NCBI GenBank assembly: GCA_044225675.1
Contig: JBGAIH010000011.1
Span: 62,001-126,000, forward strand
Source of the DNA: JACMQX01 sp044225675
GTDB lineage: Bacteria > Pseudomonadota > Gammaproteobacteria > Burkholderiales > Burkholderiaceae_C
Length of the DNA: 64,000 nucleotides
Direction: 5' to 3'
The notes under the pieces are model-generated. The model was not told the DNA's origin, ran no database searches, and worked only from the letters and a program-made list of their open reading frames with translations. How positions within the stretch are numbered: the first letter of the stretch is position 1; every line of letters begins with the position of its first letter. A program made the translations under genes and the position numbers. Below, piece after piece: positions 7,850-14,764 of the stretch.

Positions 7850-8672
7850 GGCGTGTTAACACTAGTAGTGTTTTCAAAGATTGTGCCGGACAATATCGGG
7901 CATGGAGATCACACCCGAACAATTCGCTACCGTTGAGCACTGCCTGCCCAGGCAGCGTGGCAACGTCAGCCTGAGCAATCTGCAGGTGGTCAATGCGATC
8001 CTCTATGTCGCTGAGCACGGCTGCAAGTGGCGCGGGCTGCCCAAGCGCTTTGGCAACTGGCACACCATTTACACGCGAATGAACCGCTGGACCAAGGCCG
8101 GCGTGCTTGATCGCATGTTCGAGGAGTTGCAGCGAGCGCAGGTCGTGCGCATCAGGATCGAAGCGGTCTCGCTGGACTCCACCAGCGTCAAGGTTCATCC
8201 CGACGGCACAGGGGCGCTAAAAAAAACGGCCCGCAGTCCATCGGCAAGTCCCGAGGCGGATGGAACACCAAGATTCATATGGTTGCCGCGGATGCTCGAA
8301 CGGCCGTGACGTTCTGCCTCTCGCCTGGGCAGGCGCACGACGCCCCTGAAGGCCGGCGCCTGCTGCGCAGCCTTGGGCCGACCAGCAGACCGGTGCATCT
8401 GATGATGGACCGAGCCTACGAAGGCAACGAGACACGGCAGTTGGCGCTGGATCTGGGTTTCATTCCGGTGGTGCCCCCAATGAAGACGCGGATCGAACCT
8501 TGGGAGTACGACCGGGAGATGTACAAGCGACGCAATGAGGTCGAGCGCTTGTTCCGTCGGCTCAAGGGCTACCGCCGCATCTTCTCCCGGTTCGAGAAAC
8601 TCGACCTCATGTTCCTGGGCTTCATCAGCTTCGCGCTCGTCGCCGATGGACTGAGAATGTGTTAACAGGCCC
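7849..8672 (+). mobile_element. IS5-family insertion sequence (IS427-like group)
   Basis: About 824 bp. The terminal inverted repeats are GGGCGTGTTAACAC (7849-7862) and its near-complement at 8659-8672, with one mismatch. Flanking TA dinucleotides (7847-7848 and 8673-8674) are a likely target duplication, as expected for the IS427 group. It carries one transposase gene that needs a -1 frameshift. On the left it abuts the dsbA stop codon. On the right it removes the 3' end of the LRAT-like gene on the minus strand. Confidence 0.88.
7902..8665 (+). CDS. IS5-family transposase, two frames joined by programmed -1 frameshift
   Basis: The first frame starts at ATG 7902 (MEITPEQFATVEHCLP) and carries the N-terminal DUF4096-like part with GCKWRGLPKRFGNW and the first catalytic Asp in VSLDSTSVKVH. 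A run of eight A (8219-8226, codons CTA AAA AAA ACG) is a classical slippery site. After -1 slippage the protein continues NGPQSIGKSRGGWNTKIH and AADARTAVTFCLSPGQAHDA, with the remaining DDE residues in MMDRAYEG and RNEVERLFRRLKGYRRI. The stop at 8663-8665 lies inside the right inverted repeat. Without slippage the first frame ends at 8309. The element looks complete and possibly active. Confidence 0.88.
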
Positions 8673-9038
8673 TAGGTAATAGCCAATGAATCCTGCAACG
8701 GCTAGTCCAACTACAACTTGCCAGCTGATTCCATTGCCTCGGACCACACGCCTGGCGAAAGTCTCGCAGTTGCTTATGACGGGGTCATATTGCTCAGGCT
8801 GCGAGAGCAACTTGTTGAGGCGAGCGATTGCAGCTGGATGATCTGAAGGGTGAAGCTCATCCTCTACTAGCACGTCCAAGCCCTGTTCGAAGTCATGCAT
8901 TGTGGTGATGTGTGGACCGCGCTCACGAGTCGTATGCGCTGCCCGACCATCCGGAAGCAACACGCCTTCGTGTCGCCCTGGACCTTGGCGTTTTGGCCTC
9001 GATATCCGCGCCATGCGCCCATAACAAATTCCCACCAT
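8625..9038 (-). CDS. LRAT/NlpC-P60-like membrane protein, 3' end replaced by IS
   Basis: As written, 137 residues from ATG 9038; the last 15 (GPVNTFSVHRRRARS) come from the IS5 end, so 122 residues are native. The native part has the lecithin:retinol acyltransferase-like triad: H23 in RHEGVLLPDGRAAH, H35 in the same stretch, and C91 in SNCETFARRVV. LRAT domains are circularly permuted NlpC/P60 thiol enzymes acting as acyltransferases or hydrolases. A hydrophobic segment (WQVVVGLAVAGFIGYYL) precedes the breakpoint. The start lies 2 bp after the stop of the XRE gene, with GGAAGGAG upstream, so the two are coupled. Function is unknown; an effector role is inferred only from context. Confidence 0.72.
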   Translation of the reverse strand: MVGICYGRMARISRPKRQGPGRHEGVLLPDGRAAHTTRERGPHITTMHDFEQGLDVLVEDELHPSDHPAAIARLNKLLSQPEQYDPVISNCETFARRVVRGNGISWQVVVGLAVAGFIGYYLGPVNTFSVHRRRARS

Positions 9039-9040
9039 GA

Positions 9041-9304
9041 TCAGCTCCTTCCCAATAAAAAGGCCAACGCTGCAATGACGCCGGCAGTGACCAACAGGCC
9101 TTGAAGATCTTTTTTCAAAGCTTCCTGTCCTAACTTGGCCGCCATTTCGAAACGCTGCATCAATCCCGCTTGATACGGCGTGGGCACGGCCTCCCCGCGC
9201 TCCCACTTCGAAACCGTCATCGCATGAACGTCAAACAAGCGAGCAAATTGCTCTTGCGTAAGCCCCAACGACTTCCGAAGATTCTTGACGTATTCACTGC
9301 TCAC
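9041..9304 (-). CDS. XRE-family regulator with C-terminal membrane anchor
   Basis: 87 residues from GTG 9304. Residues 5-58 are a helix-turn-helix (YVKNLRKSLGLTQEQFARLF, then MTVSKWERGEAVPTPYQAGL). The end (GLLVTAGVIAALAFLLGRS) is a single hydrophobic segment, so the DNA-binding domain may be tethered to the inner membrane. It lies immediately upstream of the LRAT-like gene, and an inverted repeat lies just before its start. The pairing of a short XRE protein with a membrane thiol enzyme resembles a regulated effector module (inference). Confidence 0.8.
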   Translation of the reverse strand: MSSEYVKNLRKSLGLTQEQFARLFDVHAMTVSKWERGEAVPTPYQAGLMQRFEMAAKLGQEALKKDLQGLLVTAGVIAALAFLLGRS

Positions 9305-9324
9305 CTAGAAATTCTCCTAATTGC

Positions 9325-9348
9325 TTAACTAAGTTTATGCTTAGTGAA
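9325..9348 (-). promoter_or_regulatory. Inverted repeat upstream of the XRE gene, likely operator
   Basis: The 9-bp arms TTAACTAAG (9325-9333) and CTTAGTGAA (9340-9348) match at eight of nine positions around a 6-bp spacer. They lie 21-44 bp before the GTG start in an AT-rich stretch. This is the size and spacing of an XRE/Cro dimer site. Confidence 0.55.
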
Positions 9349-9462
9349 ACAGCAGTGCAAGCTTTTTTGTTCGTAGTGCGATTTCCTTCCCGGTTCGCGG
9401 GTAAGAGATCAACTAGGCGCTTTTACTGCGAGAGGAATTGAGAAGGCAAAGAAGCGTCCAAG

Positions 9463-9490
9463 AAAAAAGGGGCCTCGTACGAGGCCCCTT
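9463..9490 (-). terminator. Intrinsic terminator of the 56-residue gene
   Basis: The palindrome AAGGGGCCTC-GTAC-GAGGCCCCTT (9467-9490) is followed on the minus strand by a run of six T. It lies 31 bp after the stop of the small minus-strand gene at 9521. Confidence 0.85.
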
Positions 9491-9520
9491 CAAACTGCCG
9501 CATGTGCGGCAGAGCTCTTG

Positions 9521-9691
9521 TCAGGACGACTTGTGCTTCGTCTTGTCGACGAGCGTGTAGTCCTGATTGCGCTTCGGCGTGGGCGGCAGGGGTTCACCCC
9601 GCACAACCGTCACTTCTTGGCGAGTCGAGTTATTCCGGTATTGGCCGGATGTAGGGGCAGTAGTGCCCGGTTTCAGGTTTTTCGTGCTCAA
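9521..9691 (-). CDS. Small conserved-looking protein, 56 residues (YjzC-like)
   Basis: The frame runs from TTG 9691 to TGA 9521 and is too short for usual length filters. The protein begins MSTKNLKPGTTAPTSGQYR and continues through RQEVTVVRGEPLPPTPKRNQ to a Lys-rich end. AGGAG is positioned 7-8 bases before the TTG, and a strong terminator follows. The KPGTTAP-SGQY pattern resembles the YjzC-type family of small proteins; function is unknown. Its own terminator and ribosome binding site make it a convincing single-gene unit. Confidence 0.7.
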   Translation of the reverse strand: MSTKNLKPGTTAPTSGQYRNNSTRQEVTVVRGEPLPPTPKRNQDYTLVDKTKHKSS

Positions 9692-9716
9692 GATTTACTC
9701 CTGTTAGATGCACATG

Positions 9717-9854
9717 CTTCGATAAACGAAGGAGCCAACCAGAGTCAAATCAAGGGCCAAAGGCGGTGTGCCACAATGGCACACCAACTTGCGTGGTCCA
9801 GTCTTCATCCGGCTGGCGGGCCAGGGATCGTTCCACCGATCCTTGGCCCTTTTT
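9717..9854 (+). ncRNA. Candidate structured RNA with three hairpins, last one a terminator
   Basis: Three stems lie in a row with no convincing protein frame. They are CTTCG/CGAAG (9717-9731); GGTGTGCCA-CAA-TGGCACACC (9765-9785, 9 bp perfect); and a 13-bp stem 9818-9830 with 9837-9849 (one G-T pair) followed by TTTTT. The last is a normal Rho-independent terminator on the plus strand, although no plus-strand gene lies upstream. A small RNA or the leftover end of a lost gene are both possible. Confidence 0.35.
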
Positions 9855-10178
9855 CCTTCACGGTGTCGTCTTCTTTGCGAGCTTTGAGGCAGCACATCCA
9901 ATCCGACAGCGGCATTCTACGCCCGCCCGTAAAAATTTCACAACTGGATATTCAGTCAGGCTGTAGATTGTGGATAACCTGTCTTCCACCAATAAACATT
10001 GCGTTTATTGAAACCAAGGATGGGCGGCTTTATACAGCTTTTTTAAGTGAATTACTCACAGGTAATCCAAGGCGTGTTTGATCCTTCCACGCAACAGGCT
10101 GGAAACATCAAGGCCTAGTTACCTCTCCTCATACATACAAAAGGTTGGGTTGACATGTAACATTTCAAGGGGTCATGT
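9855..10178. other. Gene-free, AT-rich stretch
   Basis: 324 bp of lower GC than the surroundings. The only open frames have poor codon use and no ribosome binding site. I see no convincing gene. The composition fits horizontally acquired or decayed DNA. Confidence 0.4.
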
Positions 10179-10721
10179 TTAGCAAACGACTCCCGTGGAA
10201 GCTGCCGCGACCGACTTCCTTTTTGCAAGAAATTGATCAAGCAATGCCCGATGGCGCGGATACGCTGGCCAACCTTCGAGCTTCTCCCACGCCTCCCACG
10301 TGCCCTGATCCACTGAATGCCGGCGCGCGGCTTCCTCAGTGGTCCAGCCAAGCGACCGGCGCTTCCACCGAAGTTGTGCCCCAACCGCTTCCGGCTTGGG
10401 TTCCGGGTTGTAGCCCAGGTAGCCGATAACTTGCGGCATGCGGCCGGCCGGCACGGTCTTGGTACGCCCAAGCTCCCAGTTCATCACGGTGAATTCATCC
10501 ACCCCAAGGCGCTGCCCCAACTCCTTGCGGGTGAGGCCGTCTTCCATCCGCTTTTTGAGGATGTGCTCGCCTGCAGTGGACGGAATGCCTGCTGGCTTAA
10601 CCCGTGTTCCTCTATGAATCAAGACCTTACGGGTGTACGGCACGAACGGAAGCAAGCCAAAGCTGGCTTGCAAATGAGCAACGCGACTATGCCCCTGCGG
10701 CTGGCTCGGCTCATCGCGCAA
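10179..10721 (-). CDS. XRE-family helix-turn-helix protein, 5' end uncertain
   Basis: The frame ends at 10179. The clear domain is a helix-turn-helix, KRMEDGLTRKELGQRLGVDE then FTVMNWELGRTKTVPAGRMP and QVIGYLGYNPEP. This is followed by a second, weaker repeat-like segment (LRWKRRSLGWTTEEAARRH, with VDQGTWEAWEK). Proteins of this type usually begin near the PFVPYTRKVL segment (about 10655). The frame extends to 10721 only by running into comM-derived DNA, so the start may be a TTG near 10662 or may be lost. No partner gene is evident. Confidence 0.6.
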   Translation of the reverse strand: MRDEPSQPQGHSRVAHLQASFGLLPFVPYTRKVLIHRGTRVKPAGIPSTAGEHILKKRMEDGLTRKELGQRLGVDEFTVMNWELGRTKTVPAGRMPQVIGYLGYNPEPKPEAVGAQLRWKRRSLGWTTEEAARRHSVDQGTWEAWEKLEGWPAYPRHRALLDQFLAKRKSVAAASTGVVC

Positions 10722-11151
10722 GGCCTGCCGCTGCTCGCCCGACCAGGTCGCGCGCTACCAGGGCAAGCTCAGTGGCCCGCTGCTGGACCGCATCGACCTG
10801 CAAGTCGAAGTGCCGGCGCTGAGCCCCGCCGAACTGCTCGACGCCGCGCCGGGCGAAGCCACTGCGCCGATCCGCGCACGGGCCGAGACGGCCCGCGCCC
10901 GCGCACTCGCGCGCCAGGGCTGCGCCAACCAGGCCCTGGCCGGCCGCGACATCGACAACCACGCGCAACTGGAGGACGCCGCCGGCCAATTCCTGCAGAC
11001 CGCCGCCACGCGCCTGGGCTGGTCGGGCCGCAGCACCCACCGCGTGCTCAAGGTGGCGCGCACTATTGCCGACCTCGCGCAGTCTGAGAAGACGCAGACG
11101 GTGCATGTGGCGGAGGCGATGCAGTATCGGAGAGGGTTGGGGGTGGGGTGA
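10690..11151 (+). pseudogene. comM: 3' remnant of comM (YifB/Mg-chelatase-like AAA+ ATPase)
   Basis: The plus-strand frame reads CPCGWLGSSRKACRCSPDQV and then ARYQGKLSGPLLDRIDLQVE, and ends with LGWSGRSTHRVLKVARTIAD and AEAMQYRRGLGVG. This is the conserved C-terminal third of ComM, the branch-migration helicase of natural transformation, including the zinc-finger-like CPCG...CRC cluster. Homology stops abruptly at about 10690, where island DNA with an XRE gene begins. The N-terminal AAA+ core is absent from this window, so this copy is a fragment. Confidence 0.82.
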
Positions 11152-11332
11152 GGGGGTTGGATTTGGTTTTTCCTCGACACAGGGCCTCGTCGGCGCACAC
11201 TTATGTTGAATTGCTTGCCGTACATCTTGGCGCGCGTGAAAGAACCCACAAGCTCTTCGTTCTCCAGCATAGAGGCCCGATGGAATGTCGTTGGCGACGA
11301 CTTCGAAGCGGCGCAAGAGAGCGGTTGTATGG

Positions 11333-11394
11333 CCTAGCGTCGGAGGTGTAGCTGCGCTTTGCCATGGGACCTCGGCTTGATTGAAGGGTTAAGC
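11333..11394 (-). repeat. Putative attC site downstream of the RES gene (degenerate)
   Basis: Read on the minus strand, the RES stop is followed directly by GCTTAAC (11394-11388), which fits the attC core consensus RYYYAAC. It is then followed by CCTTCAATCAAGCCGAGG, typical of a left attC arm. A weaker opposite core, GCTAGGC (one mismatch to GTTRRRY), lies at 11339-11333. The second half is poorly complementary, so the site may be decayed. Confidence 0.4.
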
Positions 11395-12459
11395 TCATGC
11401 ACCGGTTGGGCCGAAGTGATACTCGTAACCCACACGGCTAATGATGATGCGATCAACACAACTAACCTCGACTGCGCCAGACAAGACGGGCCTTCCGAAG
11501 AGGGCTAGGTTCGGGATGGCTTTGGATTGCTCATGATCCCGCAGCTGTTCGATGCGGCGACAAGAAATCCCATAGACAGTTTGGAAAGGCATGTGCCCGA
11601 TGCTCAGCAGACTGAAGTAGGACGGGTAGATCAGGCCGTCGAAGCCTGCCGCACGTGCTGACTCTGCGATTTTGCGAGTGAGCCTATACGAGTGGCGGCC
11701 AGCAAGAAAGACCATATGAACTGTGAGATCGAGGCTCTCGAACTCGGTGACGTTGGAGTCTTCGCGCAGCAAGACAGACAAGTCGAGCAAACGTAGCTCC
11801 CGCGTAGGGCGAAGAGTGGCAACGAAGGTATCGTCTTCTGCCGTGACGCGGCACTCGTGGATGCAAACTTCGAGATCCGGTGAACCGTAGAGAACTGGTT
11901 GCCCCCGGACGTCAAGCCTGCCGCGTCCTGCGTGCTCGGGTGGTGGGCTGTCGTACTGCGACTTGTTGGACGGATCGGTCGGATTGACGCGGATTCGATA
12001 GAAGTGTTCGTCGGGCTTCAAGATCCTGGTTGGATACTCAGTCAGGATTCGGCGTATGACTGAGCCATGAGTACCCGCGCGCTGCAAGGCCTTGAGCGGC
12101 TCTATCTCGCCCACCATCCAAAGGCGCGGCCCGTAGTGGAAGAATCCCACACCCAAAAGCCGCTCGATGAGACGGACATCTGACTGCAGCCACGGCTGGA
12201 AATCTATGGACGTTGTTTGGTGCTCGTTAAACTGAATCAACGGAGCTGCGCCGTACCGTGCGCGCCAGAGGGAACCCCATACAAAGTAGCGGTGTGTCAG
12301 CGCACCAAGGCCGGCGCGGGGGAGCTTTTTGAAGCCCGTTGCCCCACAGTTTGCACAATTGCCGGGAACATCTCTCCCGATACGATCCGCGTCGAGCCGG
12401 AGACCGACGTCATTGAAGCAGTTCGAGCAAACGATTGGCGTGTCCTCGGCGCTATTCAT
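11395..12459 (-). CDS. RES-domain protein with N-terminal zinc ribbon
   Basis: 354 residues from ATG 12459. The N-terminus has two Cys pairs, C11-x2-C14 in IVCSNCFND and C35-x2-C38 in NCANCGATG, forming a zinc ribbon. The RES part begins near FYRIRVNPTD and contains GRGRLDVRGQPVLYGSPDLE, VCIHECRVTAEDDTFVA and SARAAGFDGLIYPSY. RES proteins in the Xre-RES toxin-antitoxin systems degrade NAD+. No Xre antitoxin is adjacent, so this may be a stand-alone effector. The ATG lies 3 bases after a GTTAGGC core (12469-12463 on the minus strand), the usual spacing in integron cassettes. GC content is lower than in core genes. Confidence 0.75.
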   Translation of the reverse strand: MNSAEDTPIVCSNCFNDVGLRLDADRIGRDVPGNCANCGATGFKKLPRAGLGALTHRYFVWGSLWRARYGAAPLIQFNEHQTTSIDFQPWLQSDVRLIERLLGVGFFHYGPRLWMVGEIEPLKALQRAGTHGSVIRRILTEYPTRILKPDEHFYRIRVNPTDPSNKSQYDSPPPEHAGRGRLDVRGQPVLYGSPDLEVCIHECRVTAEDDTFVATLRPTRELRLLDLSVLLREDSNVTEFESLDLTVHMVFLAGRHSYRLTRKIAESARAAGFDGLIYPSYFSLLSIGHMPFQTVYGISCRRIEQLRDHEQSKAIPNLALFGRPVLSGAVEVSCVDRIIISRVGYEYHFGPTGA

Positions 12460-12462
12460 GAA

Positions 12463-12617
12463 GCCTAACGAGGTTGTGCAATAACTCACCCGCCGCGCAT
12501 CATCCCGCCAACGGTCAGCCCGTTTGGTGGTGTCTTGGCGGTACGCGTTGTCTGGTCAGCATGCTTGCCCATGGAGCCGATTCTGGCATCCCTGCGCGGC
12601 TGGTGACGGATGCGAAG
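12463..12617 (-). repeat. Putative attC site between HNH and RES cassettes
   Basis: The right core is a perfect GTTAGGC (12469-12463 on the minus strand), 3 bases before the RES start. The opposite end coincides with the HNH stop codon, written GGCTAGC, which parallels the GCCTAAC core/stop overlap of the TIR-like gene but with two mismatches. Inside, CCGCCAA and TTGGCGG form an inverted arm pair. The length, about 150 bp, is within the range of long attC sites. The degenerate left core keeps confidence moderate. Confidence 0.42.
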
Positions 12618-13220
12618 CTAGCCACTGTTCGCTCTCCATTCCGTCAGTTCTTCCTTGGCTAGCACTGAGTACTCGGATGGCGATGCATCAGCAAAGAAGG
12701 CGAACTTCCGCAACTCAACCGGTTGAGAAAATGTGACCTGAAAGCCACGCCTTGTCCATTGCTCTAAGCGGCCATGCATTTGGTCAAGTAGGTTCTGAGG
12801 CGAGAAATATAACGTTGGCGTACAGCGCATTGGCCAATCAAAGATGACGATCACCCGATCAGGCAGTCGGATGACATGCGAAGATTTGTCAGTACTAATG
12901 TATTCACCAAGTGATTCAGGCCCAAGTAGTGAACTCGTCGCAATAGCTCGATAGAGCTTGTCTCTGTATGCCTTGAGCTCATCTGCTTGGTAATTTTTGT
13001 GTTGTCGAGTTGACGAGTCGAAGAGTGAATGATGATCGAAGCATAGCCATGCGAGATTGTCGAGTGCACTGTTCGACGCCCGCTGGTCTATGTGCGCAAC
13101 TTGACCAATTCGTTCATCGAAGTTTCCAGATAGGCCATAGCAAAGACAACAGCGTCTCCGGCTGCGCAGTAAGACCTCGCGTTGCGTTTCCGCTGGAATT
13201 TTGGTGCGTTCAGATGACAT
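12618..13220 (-). CDS. HNH nuclease-like protein
   Basis: 200 residues. The HNH/zinc module is in the first 80 residues: RRRCCLCYGL (C24, C27), GQVAHIDQRASNSALDNLAW (H43) and LCFDHHSLFDS (C60, H63, H64). This version, with GQ-AHID followed by DNLAWLC-DHH, is common in standalone proteins of defence and mobile regions. The C-terminal 110 residues match nothing I recognise. A GTTAGGC core lies 20 bp before the ATG. The gene is probably one cassette of the array; whether it cuts DNA is untested. Confidence 0.72.
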   Translation of the reverse strand: MSSERTKIPAETQREVLLRSRRRCCLCYGLSGNFDERIGQVAHIDQRASNSALDNLAWLCFDHHSLFDSSTRQHKNYQADELKAYRDKLYRAIATSSLLGPESLGEYISTDKSSHVIRLPDRVIVIFDWPMRCTPTLYFSPQNLLDQMHGRLEQWTRRGFQVTFSQPVELRKFAFFADASPSEYSVLAKEELTEWRANSG

Positions 13221-13240
13221 GGCTTACTGTGAATATGGTC

Positions 13241-13299
13241 GCCTAACATTTGACATGGGAGGCGGCTAAAGGTCGTAGCCCACTTGACGTCCTCTCGAT
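13241..13299 (-). repeat. attC site interrupted by IS1111, HNH-proximal part
   Basis: On the minus strand this part ends with the perfect core GTTAGGC (13247-13241) just before the HNH gene. Its partner core GCCTAAC is at 14764-14758, on the far side of the IS1111 element. Joining the two flanks gives an attC with perfectly complementary outer cores. Confidence 0.6.
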
Positions 13300-13395
13300 T
13301 GATGGGATGGAGTCCCCCGCTTGTTTGCGCGAAATTCGCGCTCTGGTCTTCATTGGCGTGTGGATCAGGTCTTCATCAAACGAAAGGAGTCCGGC

Positions 13396-14478
13396 ATGAA
13401 TGCTACAACCGTTGCTGTTGATCTTGCAAAGTCTGTCTTCCAGCTCGCGGTAGCCGATGCGTCGTGGAAGGTGATTGAAACGCATCGGCTGACGCGCGCT
13501 CAGTTCGAGCGCTGGTTTCACAACCGCGATGTTGCGCTGGTGATCATGGAGTCGTGCGGCTCGGCCCACCACTGGGCTCGCTGGCTCAATGGCCTGGGCA
13601 TCGAGGTGCGGCTGCTGCCGGCGCAGTACGTGCGGGCCTACGTCAAGCGCAACAAGACCGACGCCGCCGATGCTGCCGCGCTGCTCGAGGCGGCGCGCGC
13701 CTCCGATATGCGCCCCGTGCGAATCAAATCCGTCGAGCAGCAGGCGCTGCAGGGCCTGCATCGCATCCGCAGCTTGTGGATGGGCACGCGCACCTCCCGA
13801 ATCAACGCCTTGCGCGGCTTCCTGCGTGAGTTCGGCATCGCCATACCTGTCGGCGCGCGCACTGGCCTGGAGACGATCAGCCGGGTGCTGGCCGATCCGG
13901 GCACTGCCGTACCCGCGCTGATTCGCGGCACGATGGCTTTGCTGGTCGATGAAATTCGCCTGCTGGAGGCGCGCATCGGCCAGCTCGAGCGCGAGCTTGG
14001 TGAACTCGCGCGACTGAGCCCGGCGTGCACCACCTTGCTGTCGATCCCGGGTATCGGATTGCTGACGGCCACGGCAATGGTGGCGGCGACTTCGGGCGAT
14101 GTGAGCCACTTCAAGGATGCGAGGCACTTCGCCAGCTGGTTCGGGCTGACGCCCAAGGAGTATTCGTCGGGTGGTTCGCGCTACCTGGGGCATATCTCCA
14201 AGCGCGGGGACCGCTACCTGCGCATGCTGCTCACACATGGTGCCCGAAGCGTGTTGCGTGCCGCAGCTGTGGCGCGCGGCAAGGGGCGAGAGGTGCACGG
14301 GGTGCGCAGCTGGGCGCTGGAGGTGCAGGGCCGATCCAACCACAACAAGGCTGCCTGTGCTCTGGCCAACAAGCTGGCGCGCATTTGCTTTGCCACGTTG
14401 CGCGACAAGGAGAAGTTTGACGAGACGCAGCCGCTTGGCAAGAAACTGGGCCGCCCGGCGTTCGCGATGCCCGCCTGA
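13396..14478 (+). CDS. IS110-family (DEDD) transposase
   Basis: 360 residues from ATG 13396, preceded by AAAGGAG. The N-terminal RuvC-like DEDD domain has NATTVAVDLAKSVFQLAVAD (D), VIMESCGSAHHWARW (E) and VKRNKTDAADAAALLEA (D, D). The C-terminal Tnp domain has LLSIPGIGLLTATAM and LTPKEYSSGGSRYLGHISKR, with the serine-rich catalytic site. Length and both domains are complete. In this family the recombinase is guided by an RNA encoded in the element (established for IS110/IS1111). Confidence 0.93.
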   Translation: MNATTVAVDLAKSVFQLAVADASWKVIETHRLTRAQFERWFHNRDVALVIMESCGSAHHWARWLNGLGIEVRLLPAQYVRAYVKRNKTDAADAAALLEAARASDMRPVRIKSVEQQALQGLHRIRSLWMGTRTSRINALRGFLREFGIAIPVGARTGLETISRVLADPGTAVPALIRGTMALLVDEIRLLEARIGQLERELGELARLSPACTTLLSIPGIGLLTATAMVAATSGDVSHFKDARHFASWFGLTPKEYSSGGSRYLGHISKRGDRYLRMLLTHGARSVLRAAAVARGKGREVHGVRSWALEVQGRSNHNKAACALANKLARICFATLRDKEKFDETQPLGKKLGRPAFAMPA

Positions 14479-14734
14479 ATACCGCTTCCAGGAAAAACCG
14501 TTTACCCATTCCGCGTTGCGACGAGATTGATCGATCCCTCATGGCCACTAGGTTCGCACCATCACACACCGATGCCGATAACTCTTCCGGCTGCTTGCCA
14601 GCCGTTCGTAACGATTGGCACCGTGTGAGCAGATTCCATGTCGGCACGGGCCAATGCGAGCCCACTTCAGATGCCGGATATACGACTGCACGCGTTTCCC
14701 AACAGCCCAAACTATTGATCAGTTTCTTGCCGTT
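14479..14734 (+). ncRNA. Putative IS1111 guide (seek/bridge) RNA region
   Basis: This is the 3' non-coding part of the element between the transposase stop and the right subterminal repeat. In IS1111-group elements the guide RNA is made from this side of the transposase. The stretch has no credible protein frame and several short complementary segments. I place it by position and family knowledge; the RNA boundaries cannot be read from sequence alone. Confidence 0.45.
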
Positions 14735-14751
14735 GCGGGGGAGTCCATATA
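14611..14751 (+). repeat. 141-bp direct repeat, copy 1 (3' tail of IS1111)
   Basis: Identical by eye to 15458-15598. It covers the last 141 bp of the intact IS1111 element, including the right subterminal inverted repeat. The second copy is an orphan tail right after the N at 15457. Confidence 0.9.
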
Positions 14752-14764
14752 CGAGGGGTTAGGC
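14752..14764 (-). repeat. attC site interrupted by IS1111, TIR-gene-proximal part
   Basis: The core GCCTAAC (minus strand, 14764-14758) overlaps the TAA stop of the TIR-like gene (GCC TAA C) and fits the consensus RYYYAAC. A short CCCTCG follows before the IS1111 end. It pairs with the core at 13241-13247. Confidence 0.6.

Larger units (their letters stand above)
13300..14751 (+). mobile_element. IS1111-group (IS110 family) insertion sequence in an attC
   Basis: Subterminal inverted repeats ATGGAGTCCCCCGC (13307-13320) and GCGGGGGAGTCCAT (14735-14748) match at 13 of 14 bases, the hallmark of the IS1111 group. The transposase occupies 13396-14478, leaving a short 5' and a long (about 255 bp) 3' non-coding part. 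The flanks carry attC cores GCCTAAC (13241-13247) and GTTAGGC (14758-14764). IS1111-attC elements are known to target attC sites. Exact outer ends are approximate because this family has no clean terminal repeats. Confidence 0.85.

Noticed and set aside
9518..10081. Plus-strand frame of 187 residues in the island
   Set aside because: It runs antisense to the 56-residue gene and through hairpins, with no ribosome site and no recognisable domain.
12474..12736. Small plus-strand frames between RES and HNH genes
   Set aside because: They lie in the putative attC spacer and the HNH antisense, with no ribosome site or conserved features.
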